DNA from: Pseudomonadota bacterium
GTDB lineage: Bacteria > Pseudomonadota > Alphaproteobacteria > Dongiales > Dongiaceae
Direction of reading: 5' to 3'
Assembly: GCA_016183985.1 (NCBI GenBank)
Contig: JACPDN010000006.1
Span: 744,001 to 808,000 of the forward strand
DNA: 64,000 nucleotides
Shown here: positions 1-8,021 of the stretch, one piece after another
Layout: every line of letters begins with the position of its first letter
Position numbering within the stretch: position 1 is the stretch's first letter
Made by a program: the position numbers and the translations under genes
The notes under the pieces: model-generated
Told to the model about the DNA's origin: nothing
Database searches by the model: none
The model's input: only the letters and a program-made list of their open reading frames with translations

Positions 1-174
1 ATGTTCCGATCGAGATCGGTAGATACCGCTCGGCATCTCCGGCGCGACAGCCACTGATCCTGGCGACTTGCCCGAACTCTTATCCCGAGCACCTTTGTCA
101 GCGGCATTCATATCTTCTGCTTCGATTTTGCGTGAGGTCACGATCGACAACTGCCTTGTTTCACTCCGATCCAT
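1..174 (-). CDS. Partial open frame divergent from phyR (possible NepR N-terminus)
   Basis: On the minus strand a frame without stops runs from an ATG at 174 (or an internal ATG at 111) off the left edge, 58 codons in all. The product is hydrophilic and rich in Ser, Lys, Asp and Ala, with no recognisable domain in the visible part. In many alphaproteobacteria phyR is transcribed divergently from nepR-ecfG, and NepR is a small anti-sigma factor with a variable polar N-terminus. Position and composition therefore fit NepR. The conserved NepR core would lie outside the window, so this is inference from context. Confidence 0.35.
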   Translation of the reverse strand, partial: MDRSETRQLSIVTSRKIEAEDMNAADKGARDKSSGKSPGSVAVAPEMPSGIYRSRSEH

Positions 175-296
175 AGGGCGCGTACGCCCCCATCCCCGAT
201 ACCGCTGCCTGACCTCTTGACGCTCGCTGGCGAACCAAAAGGTATTTTAGGATTAATGGCATGGCCCGAGCACAGCGGATTTTTCTCTCTGTGACG

Positions 297-321
297 GGAA
301 CCCAAATCGGGTGAATCGGTT
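297..321. promoter_or_regulatory. phyR promoter: Palindromic EcfG-type promoter candidate between phyR and the divergent frame
   Basis: GGAACC at 297-302 is followed, 17 nt after GGAAC, by GTT at 319-321. This fits the EcfG (general stress sigma) pattern GGAAC-N16/17-CGTT, with G in place of C. The block ends in GGTTCC, so it reads equally well on the minus strand and could serve both divergent genes. PhyR and NepR-EcfG operons are commonly autoregulated by EcfG. No transcript data; only pattern and position support this. Confidence 0.45.
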
Positions 322-378
322 CCTTAATTATCCAAAAAATGCCGGTGGCTGCGTCGGCGCTTAAACAAGAGCAAAAGG

Positions 379-1185
379 GTGGCATCTGTGCGCGCGAATT
401 CAGAAGAAATTGTACATAATCTCAAATACTTGCGGCGCTACGCGCGTGCATTGATGGGGTCACAGGAATCCGGCGATCTTTACGTCCGCGTTTGCCTGGA
501 GGCGCTCTTGGCCGAGCCCGACCTGCTTTCAGCTGGTACAAATGTGAAGCGGGATCTTTTTCGTCTTTTCCACGCAGTCTCCAACCGGAATGTCGAAGGC
601 GGCAATGGTAGCGATCTTGTTGACCTATCCGTTGAGGCGCGGCTACGCGCCCTTCCCGCGTCGGAGCGCCAGATTCTCCTGCTCACATCTCTTGAAGGCT
701 TTTCTACCGCTGACGCGGCGGCAATCCTCGATATTCCGCTTGCCGAAGCCGAGGCCCTGCTGGTCGACGCTTGGTCGACGGTCAACCAGCAGATTGCAAC
801 CTCGATCTTGGTGATTGAGGATGAACCTGTCATTGCCTTGGATATCGCCAGCCTCGTCACCGAACTCGGCCACCAGGTCGTCGGCGTGGCGGCGAGCCAG
901 ACTGAGGCGGTTGCGATCTTTAAGAAGATGCTGCCCGGCCTGATCCTTGCAGATATCGACTTGGGTGCCGGTGGCTCGGGCATCACGGCGGTGAGAGACA
1001 TTCTGCGAATGTCGTCGGTCCCGGTGATCTTCGTGACCGCTTATCCTGAACGCCTGCTGACCGGCGAGCGGCCAGAGCCCACCTATCTCGTTACCAAGCC
1101 GTTCGAGCCGGATACGCTCAAGGTCACCATTTCGCAGGCACTGTCATTTACAAGTGCCGGCCACGCCAAACGACTTGCAGTCTAG
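379..1185 (+). CDS. phyR: PhyR, general stress response anti-anti-sigma response regulator
   Basis: PhyR controls the alphaproteobacterial general stress response by partner switching: once phosphorylated, its sigma-like domain sequesters NepR and frees EcfG. The 268-residue protein has the diagnostic inverted layout. An N-terminal sigma70-like domain (about residues 10-130, containing LPASERQILLLTSLEGFS) precedes a C-terminal receiver (about 140-255). The receiver shows the acidic pair IEDEP, the probable phosphoacceptor D192 in LADIDLG, the conserved T in FVTAYPE and K in VTKPFEP. Start is GTG, preceded by purines. An EcfG-like promoter lies about 60 nt upstream, and a sensor kinase gene follows on the same strand. 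Confidence 0.95.
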   Translation: MASVRANSEEIVHNLKYLRRYARALMGSQESGDLYVRVCLEALLAEPDLLSAGTNVKRDLFRLFHAVSNRNVEGGNGSDLVDLSVEARLRALPASERQILLLTSLEGFSTADAAAILDIPLAEAEALLVDAWSTVNQQIATSILVIEDEPVIALDIASLVTELGHQVVGVAASQTEAVAIFKKMLPGLILADIDLGAGGSGITAVRDILRMSSVPVIFVTAYPERLLTGERPEPTYLVTKPFEPDTLKVTISQALSFTSAGHAKRLAV

Positions 1186-1250
1186 CCAGAAAATCTCACC
1201 TTTCTAAAGCGGTAGCCCGATCCGCCGTGCACTCCGGGGCAGCCGCTTAA

Positions 1251-1322
1251 ATGCCATACGTCGTAGAGAGAATGTTGACGATGAGCTGGCTGGAGTCGCT
1301 TCGGGAAGCGGCACAATCATGA
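1251..1322 (+). CDS. Possible 23-codon upstream ORF coupled to the sensor kinase
   Basis: A short frame with ATG at 1251 and a second ATG at 1272 ends in a TGA that overlaps the ATG of the kinase gene (ATGA at 1319-1322). The product would start MPYVVERMLTMSWLE. It is too short for NepR and has no known match. The stop-start overlap is the only argument that it is translated; it could couple or tune translation of the kinase. Confidence 0.25.
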   Translation: MPYVVERMLTMSWLESLREAAQS

Positions 1323-3052
1323 GCGGGTCATTTTTGCAACCGCTGCGGCATCGCCTCATCCTCCTCTTTGCCATTGTCCTTGTCGTGCCCAGCGCCTTTG
1401 GCATCTGGGCGGCGATTAACAATTTCAATGCGCAGGTAGCGACCGCCCGTGACGCCGCCTTGCGCTTTGCTGAACTTGCCTCGAATTATGAAAGCAATCT
1501 CTTGTGGCAATCTCGGCAAATCGTCCAGAATCTCTCGCGTGACGAGAATGTGTTGGCCGTTCTCCGCGGCGTCGATGAGCCTCGGATACGCGATGCCTGC
1601 GACCGAGCATTTGCCAGCGCTGTCCAGCCCTATCCGTCCTATGGCACCGCCGTCCTGTTTGATCCCAAAGGCGATGCGCGATGTCAATGGGATCAAACCA
1701 AGCGATTGATCAATGTCTCGGATCGACTCTGGTTTCAGAATGTAATCGCCAATAAATCCGACACGATCAGCGGCTATCTGCTTTCACCGGCACTCAAGGA
1801 ACCGATCGTTTCTTACGGGGCGCCGATCTTTGATGTCGACGGCGTCTTCAAAGGCGTTGTCTCTCTTGCCATTCGCCTCAACTGGCTCTCTGCGATCGGC
1901 CAGGAACCCGGCCTGCCCAGCATCGCCGAAGTGACGCTGCTGGACCATGATGGCAGAGTGCTGGTGAGTTCCACCGGCACAGAGAAGGAAACAACGCGCC
2001 TGCCGGACATGGACCATATCGGCCAGATCACCAAAGGGGGGCTCCGTCAGTTCGAAGCAGTCGGGGGTGATGGGAAAAGGCGCATTTTTGCCGTGAACGC
2101 GCTCGGCAATGACAGCCTCTTCGTCGTGCTAGGCATCCCGCGTGCCGACATTATCGGCCCCCTTCTCAATGACCTTCTCATGCAGATCGGCATTCTCTGC
2201 CTTGTCTCGGTCGCGGGCATGATGGCGGCGATCTTCGGTGCGCGCCTGCTGGTCACCAAGTGGACCGAAAAGCTTGCCAAAGCGGCTGATTCCATGGCCC
2301 TCGGCCGATTGGATACCATGTCGGAATTACGCGGTGCACCAATCGAGATATGGCAACTCGGGGAAGATCTGAAATCCATGGCGAATCGCCTCGAGCATCG
2401 TGAGGTCGATCTGCGGGAATCGCTGACGCAGAAGCAGCTGATGCTGCGAGAGATTCATCACCGGGTGAAGAATAACCTGCAGATCGTCACCAGCCTGCTC
2501 AACCTCTATGCGCGCCTGCCCCGTAGCGGCGCCTTCAGAGAAGCCTTCGCCGATTTGCAGATCCGCATCAACGCGCTGGCATTGGTGCATCGCCATCTTT
2601 ATGAGAGCGAAGATCTCAAGGAGATCGACCTTGCTCCATTCATGAAGAATTTATGTAGTCTTCTGCAGGATGGGTCCGGTGTACCTGCAAGGCGCGTCGC
2701 CGTGCAGATGGACATTCCAGACCTGCGCATGAGCGGCGACCGTGCAGTGCCACTGGCGCTGCTTACGACTGAAATCGTCACCAATAGCTTCAAGCACGCC
2801 TTCCCCGGGGGGCAGACCGGCATCATCGACATCCGCCTGGCAATTGCGGCAGACGGAACCGCGACCTTATCAATCGCGGACAATGGTATCGGTCCGGCTA
2901 CCGACGCTCACCTGAGCCCTGCCGCGACCATGGGTACAACGCTGATCGCGGCCTTTGCCAAGCAATTGGGAGGAAAAATGAACGTCGTCGGCCCGCCCGG
3001 GACGACGACGATCGTTCATTTCAGCACATTGACGCCCGGGCGGCCTGCCTGA
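1319..3052 (+). CDS. Membrane sensor histidine kinase, HisKA_2/HWE type, with extracytoplasmic Cache-like domain
   Basis: 577 residues: TM1 (about 12-32), an extracytoplasmic double-Cache-like sensor (about 33-280), TM2 (about 286-310), a HAMP-like linker, then a HisKA_2 dimerisation helix with EIHHRVKNNLQIVTSLL (His380/His381) and a C-terminal HATPase (about 480-570) with N-box EIVTNSFKHAF and G-box DNGIG. HWE/HisKA_2 kinases are the class that feeds PhyR, as PhyK does in Caulobacter. The position directly after phyR suggests this one phosphorylates, or dephosphorylates, PhyR in response to a periplasmic signal. The ligand cannot be read from sequence. Confidence 0.88.
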   Translation: MSGSFLQPLRHRLILLFAIVLVVPSAFGIWAAINNFNAQVATARDAALRFAELASNYESNLLWQSRQIVQNLSRDENVLAVLRGVDEPRIRDACDRAFASAVQPYPSYGTAVLFDPKGDARCQWDQTKRLINVSDRLWFQNVIANKSDTISGYLLSPALKEPIVSYGAPIFDVDGVFKGVVSLAIRLNWLSAIGQEPGLPSIAEVTLLDHDGRVLVSSTGTEKETTRLPDMDHIGQITKGGLRQFEAVGGDGKRRIFAVNALGNDSLFVVLGIPRADIIGPLLNDLLMQIGILCLVSVAGMMAAIFGARLLVTKWTEKLAKAADSMALGRLDTMSELRGAPIEIWQLGEDLKSMANRLEHREVDLRESLTQKQLMLREIHHRVKNNLQIVTSLLNLYARLPRSGAFREAFADLQIRINALALVHRHLYESEDLKEIDLAPFMKNLCSLLQDGSGVPARRVAVQMDIPDLRMSGDRAVPLALLTTEIVTNSFKHAFPGGQTGIIDIRLAIAADGTATLSIADNGIGPATDAHLSPAATMGTTLIAAFAKQLGGKMNVVGPPGTTTIVHFSTLTPGRPA

Positions 3053-3072
3053 GTCCGGCCGCTTCCCCGGAA

Positions 3073-3558
3073 CTATCGTCCGTTGCCTGACTTCGCTGCC
3101 GCCGAGATGACGGCGTATTCCAGGTCGTCGAGTTCCTGCCGCGGTTCCTTGATATCCTTGACAATCGCCGAGGCTTCACTGGGTGACAGCTTCACACCAG
3201 CCGCCGATCCGGGTGTCCGCGATTTGCGGATCACGTCGAGCAGGCGGCCGATGGCACCGGGCAGATCGAGTGCCTCTGAGAGCACGTCGCCCGGCTCCCG
3301 CGGTGTCTGCGCGGTCGCTTCAGCAAGCTGCTTGGTATAGGCCTCAAGGAACGGCGCCCTGCCAACTTTGGCATAACAGGCCGCATCCAAGAGGACAGAT
3401 TTCGCCAGGGTCGGCCGACCGGCCCGGTCAGGGTCCGAATAGTCGCGGATCGTCTTCGGCGACAAATTGGCGGCCTTGGCGGCATTGGTGACACCCAGGA
3501 TGCGCAACACATCCAGGGTGGCATCTTCGAAACTTCCGGCTGCACGAATCTTGGTCAT
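3073..3558 (-). CDS. Conserved hypothetical, putative HTH-like protein with a DYSDPxRAGRP motif (copy A)
   Basis: I do not recognise a named family. The ATG at 3558 is chosen because GGAGG sits just upstream; a longer frame reaches 3633. The N-terminal 70 residues (SFEDATLDVLRILG, then NLSPKTIRDYSDPDRAGRP) are clearly paralogous to the gene at 36468-36755, where SFEEA..KIVKLLG and NLSSKTLRDYSDPARAGRP occur. The pattern of short helices with SxKTxRDYSD resembles a helix-turn-helix, so DNA binding is a reasonable guess. This copy has a C-terminal extension of about 65 residues lacking in the other. It is convergent with the sensor kinase gene. Confidence 0.7.
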   Translation of the reverse strand: MTKIRAAGSFEDATLDVLRILGVTNAAKAANLSPKTIRDYSDPDRAGRPTLAKSVLLDAACYAKVGRAPFLEAYTKQLAEATAQTPREPGDVLSEALDLPGAIGRLLDVIRKSRTPGSAAGVKLSPSEASAIVKDIKEPRQELDDLEYAVISAAAKSGNGR

Positions 3559-3811
3559 TCTGCCTCCAATTAGGCTGAAAACGGGGCATAAATTCGCCCT
3601 GCCGGCCGCATGCCGGCGTCGGATTGGAGTCACAACAGGAGAATGAAGTCAGAGTTCCGCCTCCGACCGAATTCGTCACGGGCTTAGGAGCAAGCCATAA
3701 TCGCCTTTGTTATATGCCCGCACAAATCGTAGGGTATCATGGTCATGACGGGATCGCAGAGCCCACCCAAGCTGCGGGCCGCAGCCCGGCCCCCGAGACT
3801 CGACTTCCGCC

Positions 3812-4099
3812 GTCTCGACCTCCCCCGTCGCCATCCAGCATTTCGATCTGGTCGGTGCGGCGATCGAAGGGTTGCGCGCGGTGACCGGCGGTCTCTTCAC
3901 CACGGCCATCGTGCTCTTCTTCCTGCTGGCTCGCCGCTTCACGCTCAATCCCGTCGGAGTGATCCTGTCATTGGTCTTCTGGTATTGGATGTGGGGCGCG
4001 CCCGGCTCGATCCTTGCCGTGCCAATGCTGGCTATTGCCAAGATTATCTGCGATCAGATCGAGATACTTCAGCCCCTCGGCCACATGCTGGAGGATTGA
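3812..4099 (+). pseudogene. Decayed AI-2E family transporter fragment with internal deletion
   Basis: A frame without its own credible start contains GGLFTTAIVLFFLLA, typical of the middle of AI-2E (PerM/TqsA-like) transporters. It is fused directly to RRFTLNPVGVILSLVFWYWMWG and SILAVPMLAIAKIICD, typical of the C-terminal end. In intact members these blocks are far apart, so the N-terminus and a large central section are missing. The stop directly abuts the stop of the convergent permease gene. A full-length AI-2E transporter of a different subtype lies at 48140-49186. Confidence 0.7.
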
Positions 4100-4885
4100 T
4101 CAGCTTTCACGCGGCATCAGGTAGCGCGCAGCCAACAGGCAAAGCAGCGTGGTAAACGCTAGAATGACGGCGACCAGCGCGTTGATATCCGGTGTAAAGC
4201 CCAGCCGCATCATCGCCCAGAGGCGGATCGGCAAGGTATTGTCCGTGCCCGTTACCAGAAGCGTAATCATGGTCTCGTCAAATGACAGCGCAAAGGCCAG
4301 GATGCCGGCGCCGATCATTGCCGAAGTGAGATTGGGAAGCAGGACGTAGCGGAAGGTCTGCCAGCCGCTGGCCCCGAGATCATAGGATGCCTCGACCAGA
4401 GAGCGGCTCAAGGATTGCAGCCGCACCAGCAGCGTCCGATAGACGAGAGCCAGTACAAAAACAGTGTGGCCGATGATGACAGTCACCAAGGATCGGTCGA
4501 ATTCGATTTCGCGGAAATAGATCAGCAAAGCGAGGCCCGTGATAATGGGCGGCATCAGGAAGGGCAGAAAGATGATAAATTGCAGCAGTGCCCTGTCCTT
4601 CGACCGGCCGCTATTTACATAGAGGGCACTGGCGATCCCCAGGATCAACGAACAGACGACCGCAGCACCACCCACCACCAGCGTGTTGCGCAGCGCCACC
4701 AGGATTCCTTCGTTGGAAACCAGCGTCACATAGGCCGACGCCGTCGGCTGTTGCCAATCGACAACACCCTGCTTCAATGCAAAGAAAGACGACGCAATGG
4801 GAACAAAGATCGGCCCGTAAAGCAGAATGAAGACCAACCCGGTGATACCGACCAGCCAGTAAGGCGTCTTGCTGTCACGAATCAT
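4100..4885 (-). CDS. ABC transporter permease, PotC-like
   Basis: A 261-residue inner-membrane permease of the spermidine/putrescine-type (binding-protein-dependent) ABC class. It has about six membrane segments and the EAA loop near residues 165-185 (EASYDLGASGWQTFRYVLLPNLTSA) that docks on the ATPase. The start overlaps the upstream permease stop by 4 nt, showing tight coupling. It is the last gene of the operon beginning with the dehydratase at 11580. Although PotC-like by family, its neighbours are sugar-acid enzymes, so the substrate may be a sugar acid and not a polyamine. Confidence 0.88.
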   Translation of the reverse strand: MIRDSKTPYWLVGITGLVFILLYGPIFVPIASSFFALKQGVVDWQQPTASAYVTLVSNEGILVALRNTLVVGGAAVVCSLILGIASALYVNSGRSKDRALLQFIIFLPFLMPPIITGLALLIYFREIEFDRSLVTVIIGHTVFVLALVYRTLLVRLQSLSRSLVEASYDLGASGWQTFRYVLLPNLTSAMIGAGILAFALSFDETMITLLVTGTDNTLPIRLWAMMRLGFTPDINALVAVILAFTTLLCLLAARYLMPRES

Positions 4886-5739
4886 CGCCCGGCGCTCCGG
4901 TCACGGCCGAAGACAGTGCCGATTGCAATAGCCCCAATCACCATGATGGCGAGGATGACTGAGAGCGCAGCACCGAAGGGCCAATTGAAGGCCGTGCCGA
5001 ACTGGGAATAGATGATACGTCCGAAGGTAAAACCGCTCTGCCCGCCGACCATCTGCGGTGTGAGGAAGTCGCCGATGGCCAACACGAAGACGAAGGTCAG
5101 CGCCGTCACCACCCCGGGAAGGCTGAGTGGCAGAATGACGCGCAGGAATGTCTGCGCGGCACTGGCACCGAGATCCGCCGAGGCATCAATGAGATTGCGC
5201 GGAATTCGCTCCAGCGACAAAAAAATCGGAAGAACGGCGAAAGGAATGAGCAGCACTGTCAGCGTCAGTAAAACCGCGTTCAGGTTGAATACGAAGAAGG
5301 TCAACGGATCATCAATGACGCCTAGCCATATCAGCGTCCGGTTGAGTACGCCATTGCCGCCCAGGATGGAGCGGATCGCGTAAATCTTGATGACATAGCT
5401 CATCAACAGTGGGACCAGCATCAGCATCAGCAGAACATACCGCTTGCGTCCCTTCAGCCCTGCCAGGAAATAGGCGACGGGATAGCCAGCGAGAATCGTG
5501 AGGATCGCAACTTCAAAGCACAGCACGCATGTTTGCCACAAGACCGGCAGGAAGACCGGATCGGTAAAGAAGCGCTGATAGTTGCCCAGGGTCAGCGCAT
5601 AGGACATCGTCCCGTGCTCGGTCCAGAAGAAGCTGTATGCGAGGAAGGCGGCCAGCGGAAACAGGATGAAAGCCAACGGATAGGCAAAGACTGCGATCCT
5701 TGCGGGCCAAGCTCCGCTTTGCCTCAGCACGGCACTCAC
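4882..5739 (-). CDS. ABC transporter permease, PotB-like
   Basis: Second permease of the importer, with a long N-terminal membrane helix and an EAA loop (DASADLGASAAQTFLRVILPLSLPG). A GTG at 5739 overlaps the ATPase stop by 4 nt (GTGA), matching the coupling seen throughout this operon. An in-frame ATG at 5772 would overlap the ATPase by 37 nt and is less likely. It forms a heterodimeric channel with the PotC-like partner downstream. Confidence 0.87.
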   Translation of the reverse strand: MSAVLRQSGAWPARIAVFAYPLAFILFPLAAFLAYSFFWTEHGTMSYALTLGNYQRFFTDPVFLPVLWQTCVLCFEVAILTILAGYPVAYFLAGLKGRKRYVLLMLMLVPLLMSYVIKIYAIRSILGGNGVLNRTLIWLGVIDDPLTFFVFNLNAVLLTLTVLLIPFAVLPIFLSLERIPRNLIDASADLGASAAQTFLRVILPLSLPGVVTALTFVFVLAIGDFLTPQMVGGQSGFTFGRIIYSQFGTAFNWPFGAALSVILAIMVIGAIAIGTVFGRDRSAGR

Positions 5740-6839
5740 TTCAGCACCAGACGGCACTCTGATGGCCGCCAATAGAGGTCAGCCGCTTCACCCGCTCTCA
5801 GCGCAACACCCTCGACCTTGCTCGGCAAGCGCAAACGCAAATTGACCGGTTCATGTCCACCCGCCCGGATCGACGTCAAGGTGTGTGCACCGGCAAAATG
5901 CAGTCCCGTGACCAGACCATGGGCTCGGTTTTCTTCGCTCGAACCAGTCGATGCCAGAGACAGGGCTTCGGGTCGGAAGACGGCATAGGCTGCGGCACCT
6001 TCTGGTGCCGCCGCGAGATGCGGTTGCCCATCGATTGCGCAAACCAGCGCGCCTAAAGGCGTTTCGATCCTGCGCCGATCACCGCTGCTCGGCCCCAGAC
6101 GCCCCTCGACCAGATTGTTGTCGCCAAAGAAGCGCGCCACAAACTCACTTGCCGGCCGGTAATAAACCTCGTGGGCGCTGCCCAATTGCTGGATATGACC
6201 GCTATTCATCACGCAAATGCGGTCCGCCATAGCGATAGCTTCTTCCTGGTCATGCGTCACGAAAAGGAAGGTCGTTTTGATTTCGCGCTGGATATCCTTG
6301 AGGAAGGATTGCATCTGCCGCCGTAGTTCAACATCAAGGGCGGCCAGAGGTTCGTCGAGCAGGATGAGCCGCGGCCGGCAGATGATGGCACGTGCAAGCG
6401 CCACGCGTTGACGCTGGCCGCCGGACAGTTGTGCCGGGAACCGCCCGGCGAAATCGCGCAGCGCCACCAGTTGCAGCGCTTCGCCGACGCGCGTCTCGAT
6501 TTCAGCGTTTTTCACGCCACGCACTTTCAAACCGTAACCGACATTGGCGGCGACGGTCATATGCGGGAACAGCGCGTAGTCCTGGAAGACCGTATTGAAC
6601 GGGCGCTTGTTGATCGGCAATGCGCTGATATCGGCACCGTCCAGCAGAATCTCGCCACTGCTCGGGCTCTCGAAGCCGCCGATCATGCGCAGGATTGTCG
6701 TCTTGCCGGACCCTGACGGCCCCAGAATAGTAATGAACTCGCCATCGCGCACGGCAAGATCGATCCGCTGCAGAACCTCGGTTTGCCCAAAGCTCTTCGA
6801 TACAGCCTTCAGTTCCAGCAGCAATCGTTCAGTAGTCAT
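5736..6839 (-). CDS. ABC transporter ATP-binding protein, PotA-like
   Basis: A 367-residue ATPase with Walker A GPSGSGKTT, Q-loop in TVFQDYALFPH, signature LSGGQRQRVALARA, Walker B LILLDEPLAALD and switch His in FVTHDQEEA. A C-terminal TOBE_2 domain of about 100 residues follows. ATG 6839 starts directly before the nucleotide-binding domain; the upstream in-frame codons are rejected as non-homologous. It powers the two permeases downstream. A strong hairpin separates it from the binding-protein gene. Confidence 0.93.
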   Translation of the reverse strand: MTTERLLLELKAVSKSFGQTEVLQRIDLAVRDGEFITILGPSGSGKTTILRMIGGFESPSSGEILLDGADISALPINKRPFNTVFQDYALFPHMTVAANVGYGLKVRGVKNAEIETRVGEALQLVALRDFAGRFPAQLSGGQRQRVALARAIICRPRLILLDEPLAALDVELRRQMQSFLKDIQREIKTTFLFVTHDQEEAIAMADRICVMNSGHIQQLGSAHEVYYRPASEFVARFFGDNNLVEGRLGPSSGDRRRIETPLGALVCAIDGQPHLAAAPEGAAAYAVFRPEALSLASTGSSEENRAHGLVTGLHFAGAHTLTSIRAGGHEPVNLRLRLPSKVEGVALRAGEAADLYWRPSECRLVLK

Positions 6840-6873
6840 GGATTTTGGGAGTGCATTCTTATGATAAAGAAGG

Positions 6874-6924
6874 CCCCTCACCCCCGCCCTTCCGCAGCCA
6901 AATGCGAAAGACGGGTGTGAGGGG
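6874..6924 (-). terminator. Intercistronic hairpin between binding protein and ATPase genes
   Basis: The arms 6874-6886 and 6912-6924 pair over 13 positions with one mismatch, are GC-rich, and are followed on the minus strand by TTCTTTATC. Such stems after periplasmic binding-protein genes usually cause partial termination or mRNA stabilisation, so that more binding protein than ATPase is made. Role inferred from structure and position. Confidence 0.55.
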
Positions 6925-6939
6925 GCGTTGGCAGACGGC

Positions 6940-7971
6940 CTACTGCGCCGCCTTGATCTCGTTCCAGAGGTCCGCCCGCTTGGTCGGATCCTCAACGGCC
7001 TCCAGATAGATCAGCTTGTCATCTGGCGCAGCATTGGCCGACGGCGCCACTGTATTGCCAAAGCCGGTGCGCTGCGACAGCTGCTCACCGATTTGTTTCT
7101 GCAGCAAGAAGTTGATCCATTCCTCGGCCAGCTCCTTATCCTCGACGCCGCTGGTCAATGCCCAGGTGTCGAGCCAGGCCAAGGCGCCCTCCTTCGGGTT
7201 GACATAGGCGATGGGTGCTCCGGCATCCTTCATCGCCTTCACCTGCTGCTGGCCATAATTGGCCCAGATCAGGGCGACGTCGTTGCTCTGGTAGATCTGC
7301 AGAGCCTCGTCGGCAGTTGAATAGAAGCTCAGAACATTGCCTTTGAGATCGACGAGCTTCTTCTTGATCGCATCCATCTGCTCCGGCGTCAGGTTGAATG
7401 GATCCTGGATACCCAGGGTGAGCGCGGTGAAGGAGAAATTGTGCTCGCCATTGTCATAGGCCAGCACCTTGCCTTTGTATTGCGGATCCCACAGCACATC
7501 CATTGACGTGGGCGGGGTCTTCACCTTGTTCGTGTCATAGATGAGGCCGATCGAATCGAAGCAGAACGGGATAGCATGCACCTTGCCATCGCGCATCACG
7601 CCTTTGACCTTGGCGAGGTCGTTGAAGATCGGCAACTGAGTCTTCTGGTTCGGCACTTTCTCAACATCGATCGGCGTGGTGAGGCCGGCATCGATATAAC
7701 GCTGCAGCTGCGCCGTATTGACGGCGAAGAGGTCGAAATCCTTGCCTTCCGAGCCCTTGATCTTCGCCCAGATTTCGTCATCCGTGCCGATGAAGACGAC
7801 GCTGACATCGGCACCGGTCTTGGCTTCGAATTCCTTGACCCAGTCATCATCGGCATAACCTTGCCAAGCCAGGACGCGCAGTTCCTTGGCGTCGGCCCCA
7901 GCCGCCATGCTCATTAGAACGCAGACGCTCGCCATCACCGGCAAGCCACGCTTCACCCATTTCCCAAACAT
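6940..7971 (-). CDS. Periplasmic substrate-binding protein, PotD/PotF-like
   Basis: 343 residues with a Sec signal peptide (hydrophobic VMASVCVLMSMAAG, cleavage after ADA) followed by KELRVLAWQGYADDDW, the usual opening of polyamine/iron-type binding proteins (SBP_bac_8 fold). It delivers the ligand to the PotA/B/C-like importer encoded next. It lies 50 nt downstream of the FAH hydrolase in the same operon, which ties import to sugar-acid catabolism. The ligand is not predictable with confidence from sequence. Confidence 0.88.
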   Translation of the reverse strand: MFGKWVKRGLPVMASVCVLMSMAAGADAKELRVLAWQGYADDDWVKEFEAKTGADVSVVFIGTDDEIWAKIKGSEGKDFDLFAVNTAQLQRYIDAGLTTPIDVEKVPNQKTQLPIFNDLAKVKGVMRDGKVHAIPFCFDSIGLIYDTNKVKTPPTSMDVLWDPQYKGKVLAYDNGEHNFSFTALTLGIQDPFNLTPEQMDAIKKKLVDLKGNVLSFYSTADEALQIYQSNDVALIWANYGQQQVKAMKDAGAPIAYVNPKEGALAWLDTWALTSGVEDKELAEEWINFLLQKQIGEQLSQRTGFGNTVAPSANAAPDDKLIYLEAVEDPTKRADLWNEIKAAQ

Positions 7972-8021
7972 GCTGACTCTCCTTGTTTATCGTTCGACCG
8001 CATCATTCAACTGTGATGTCT

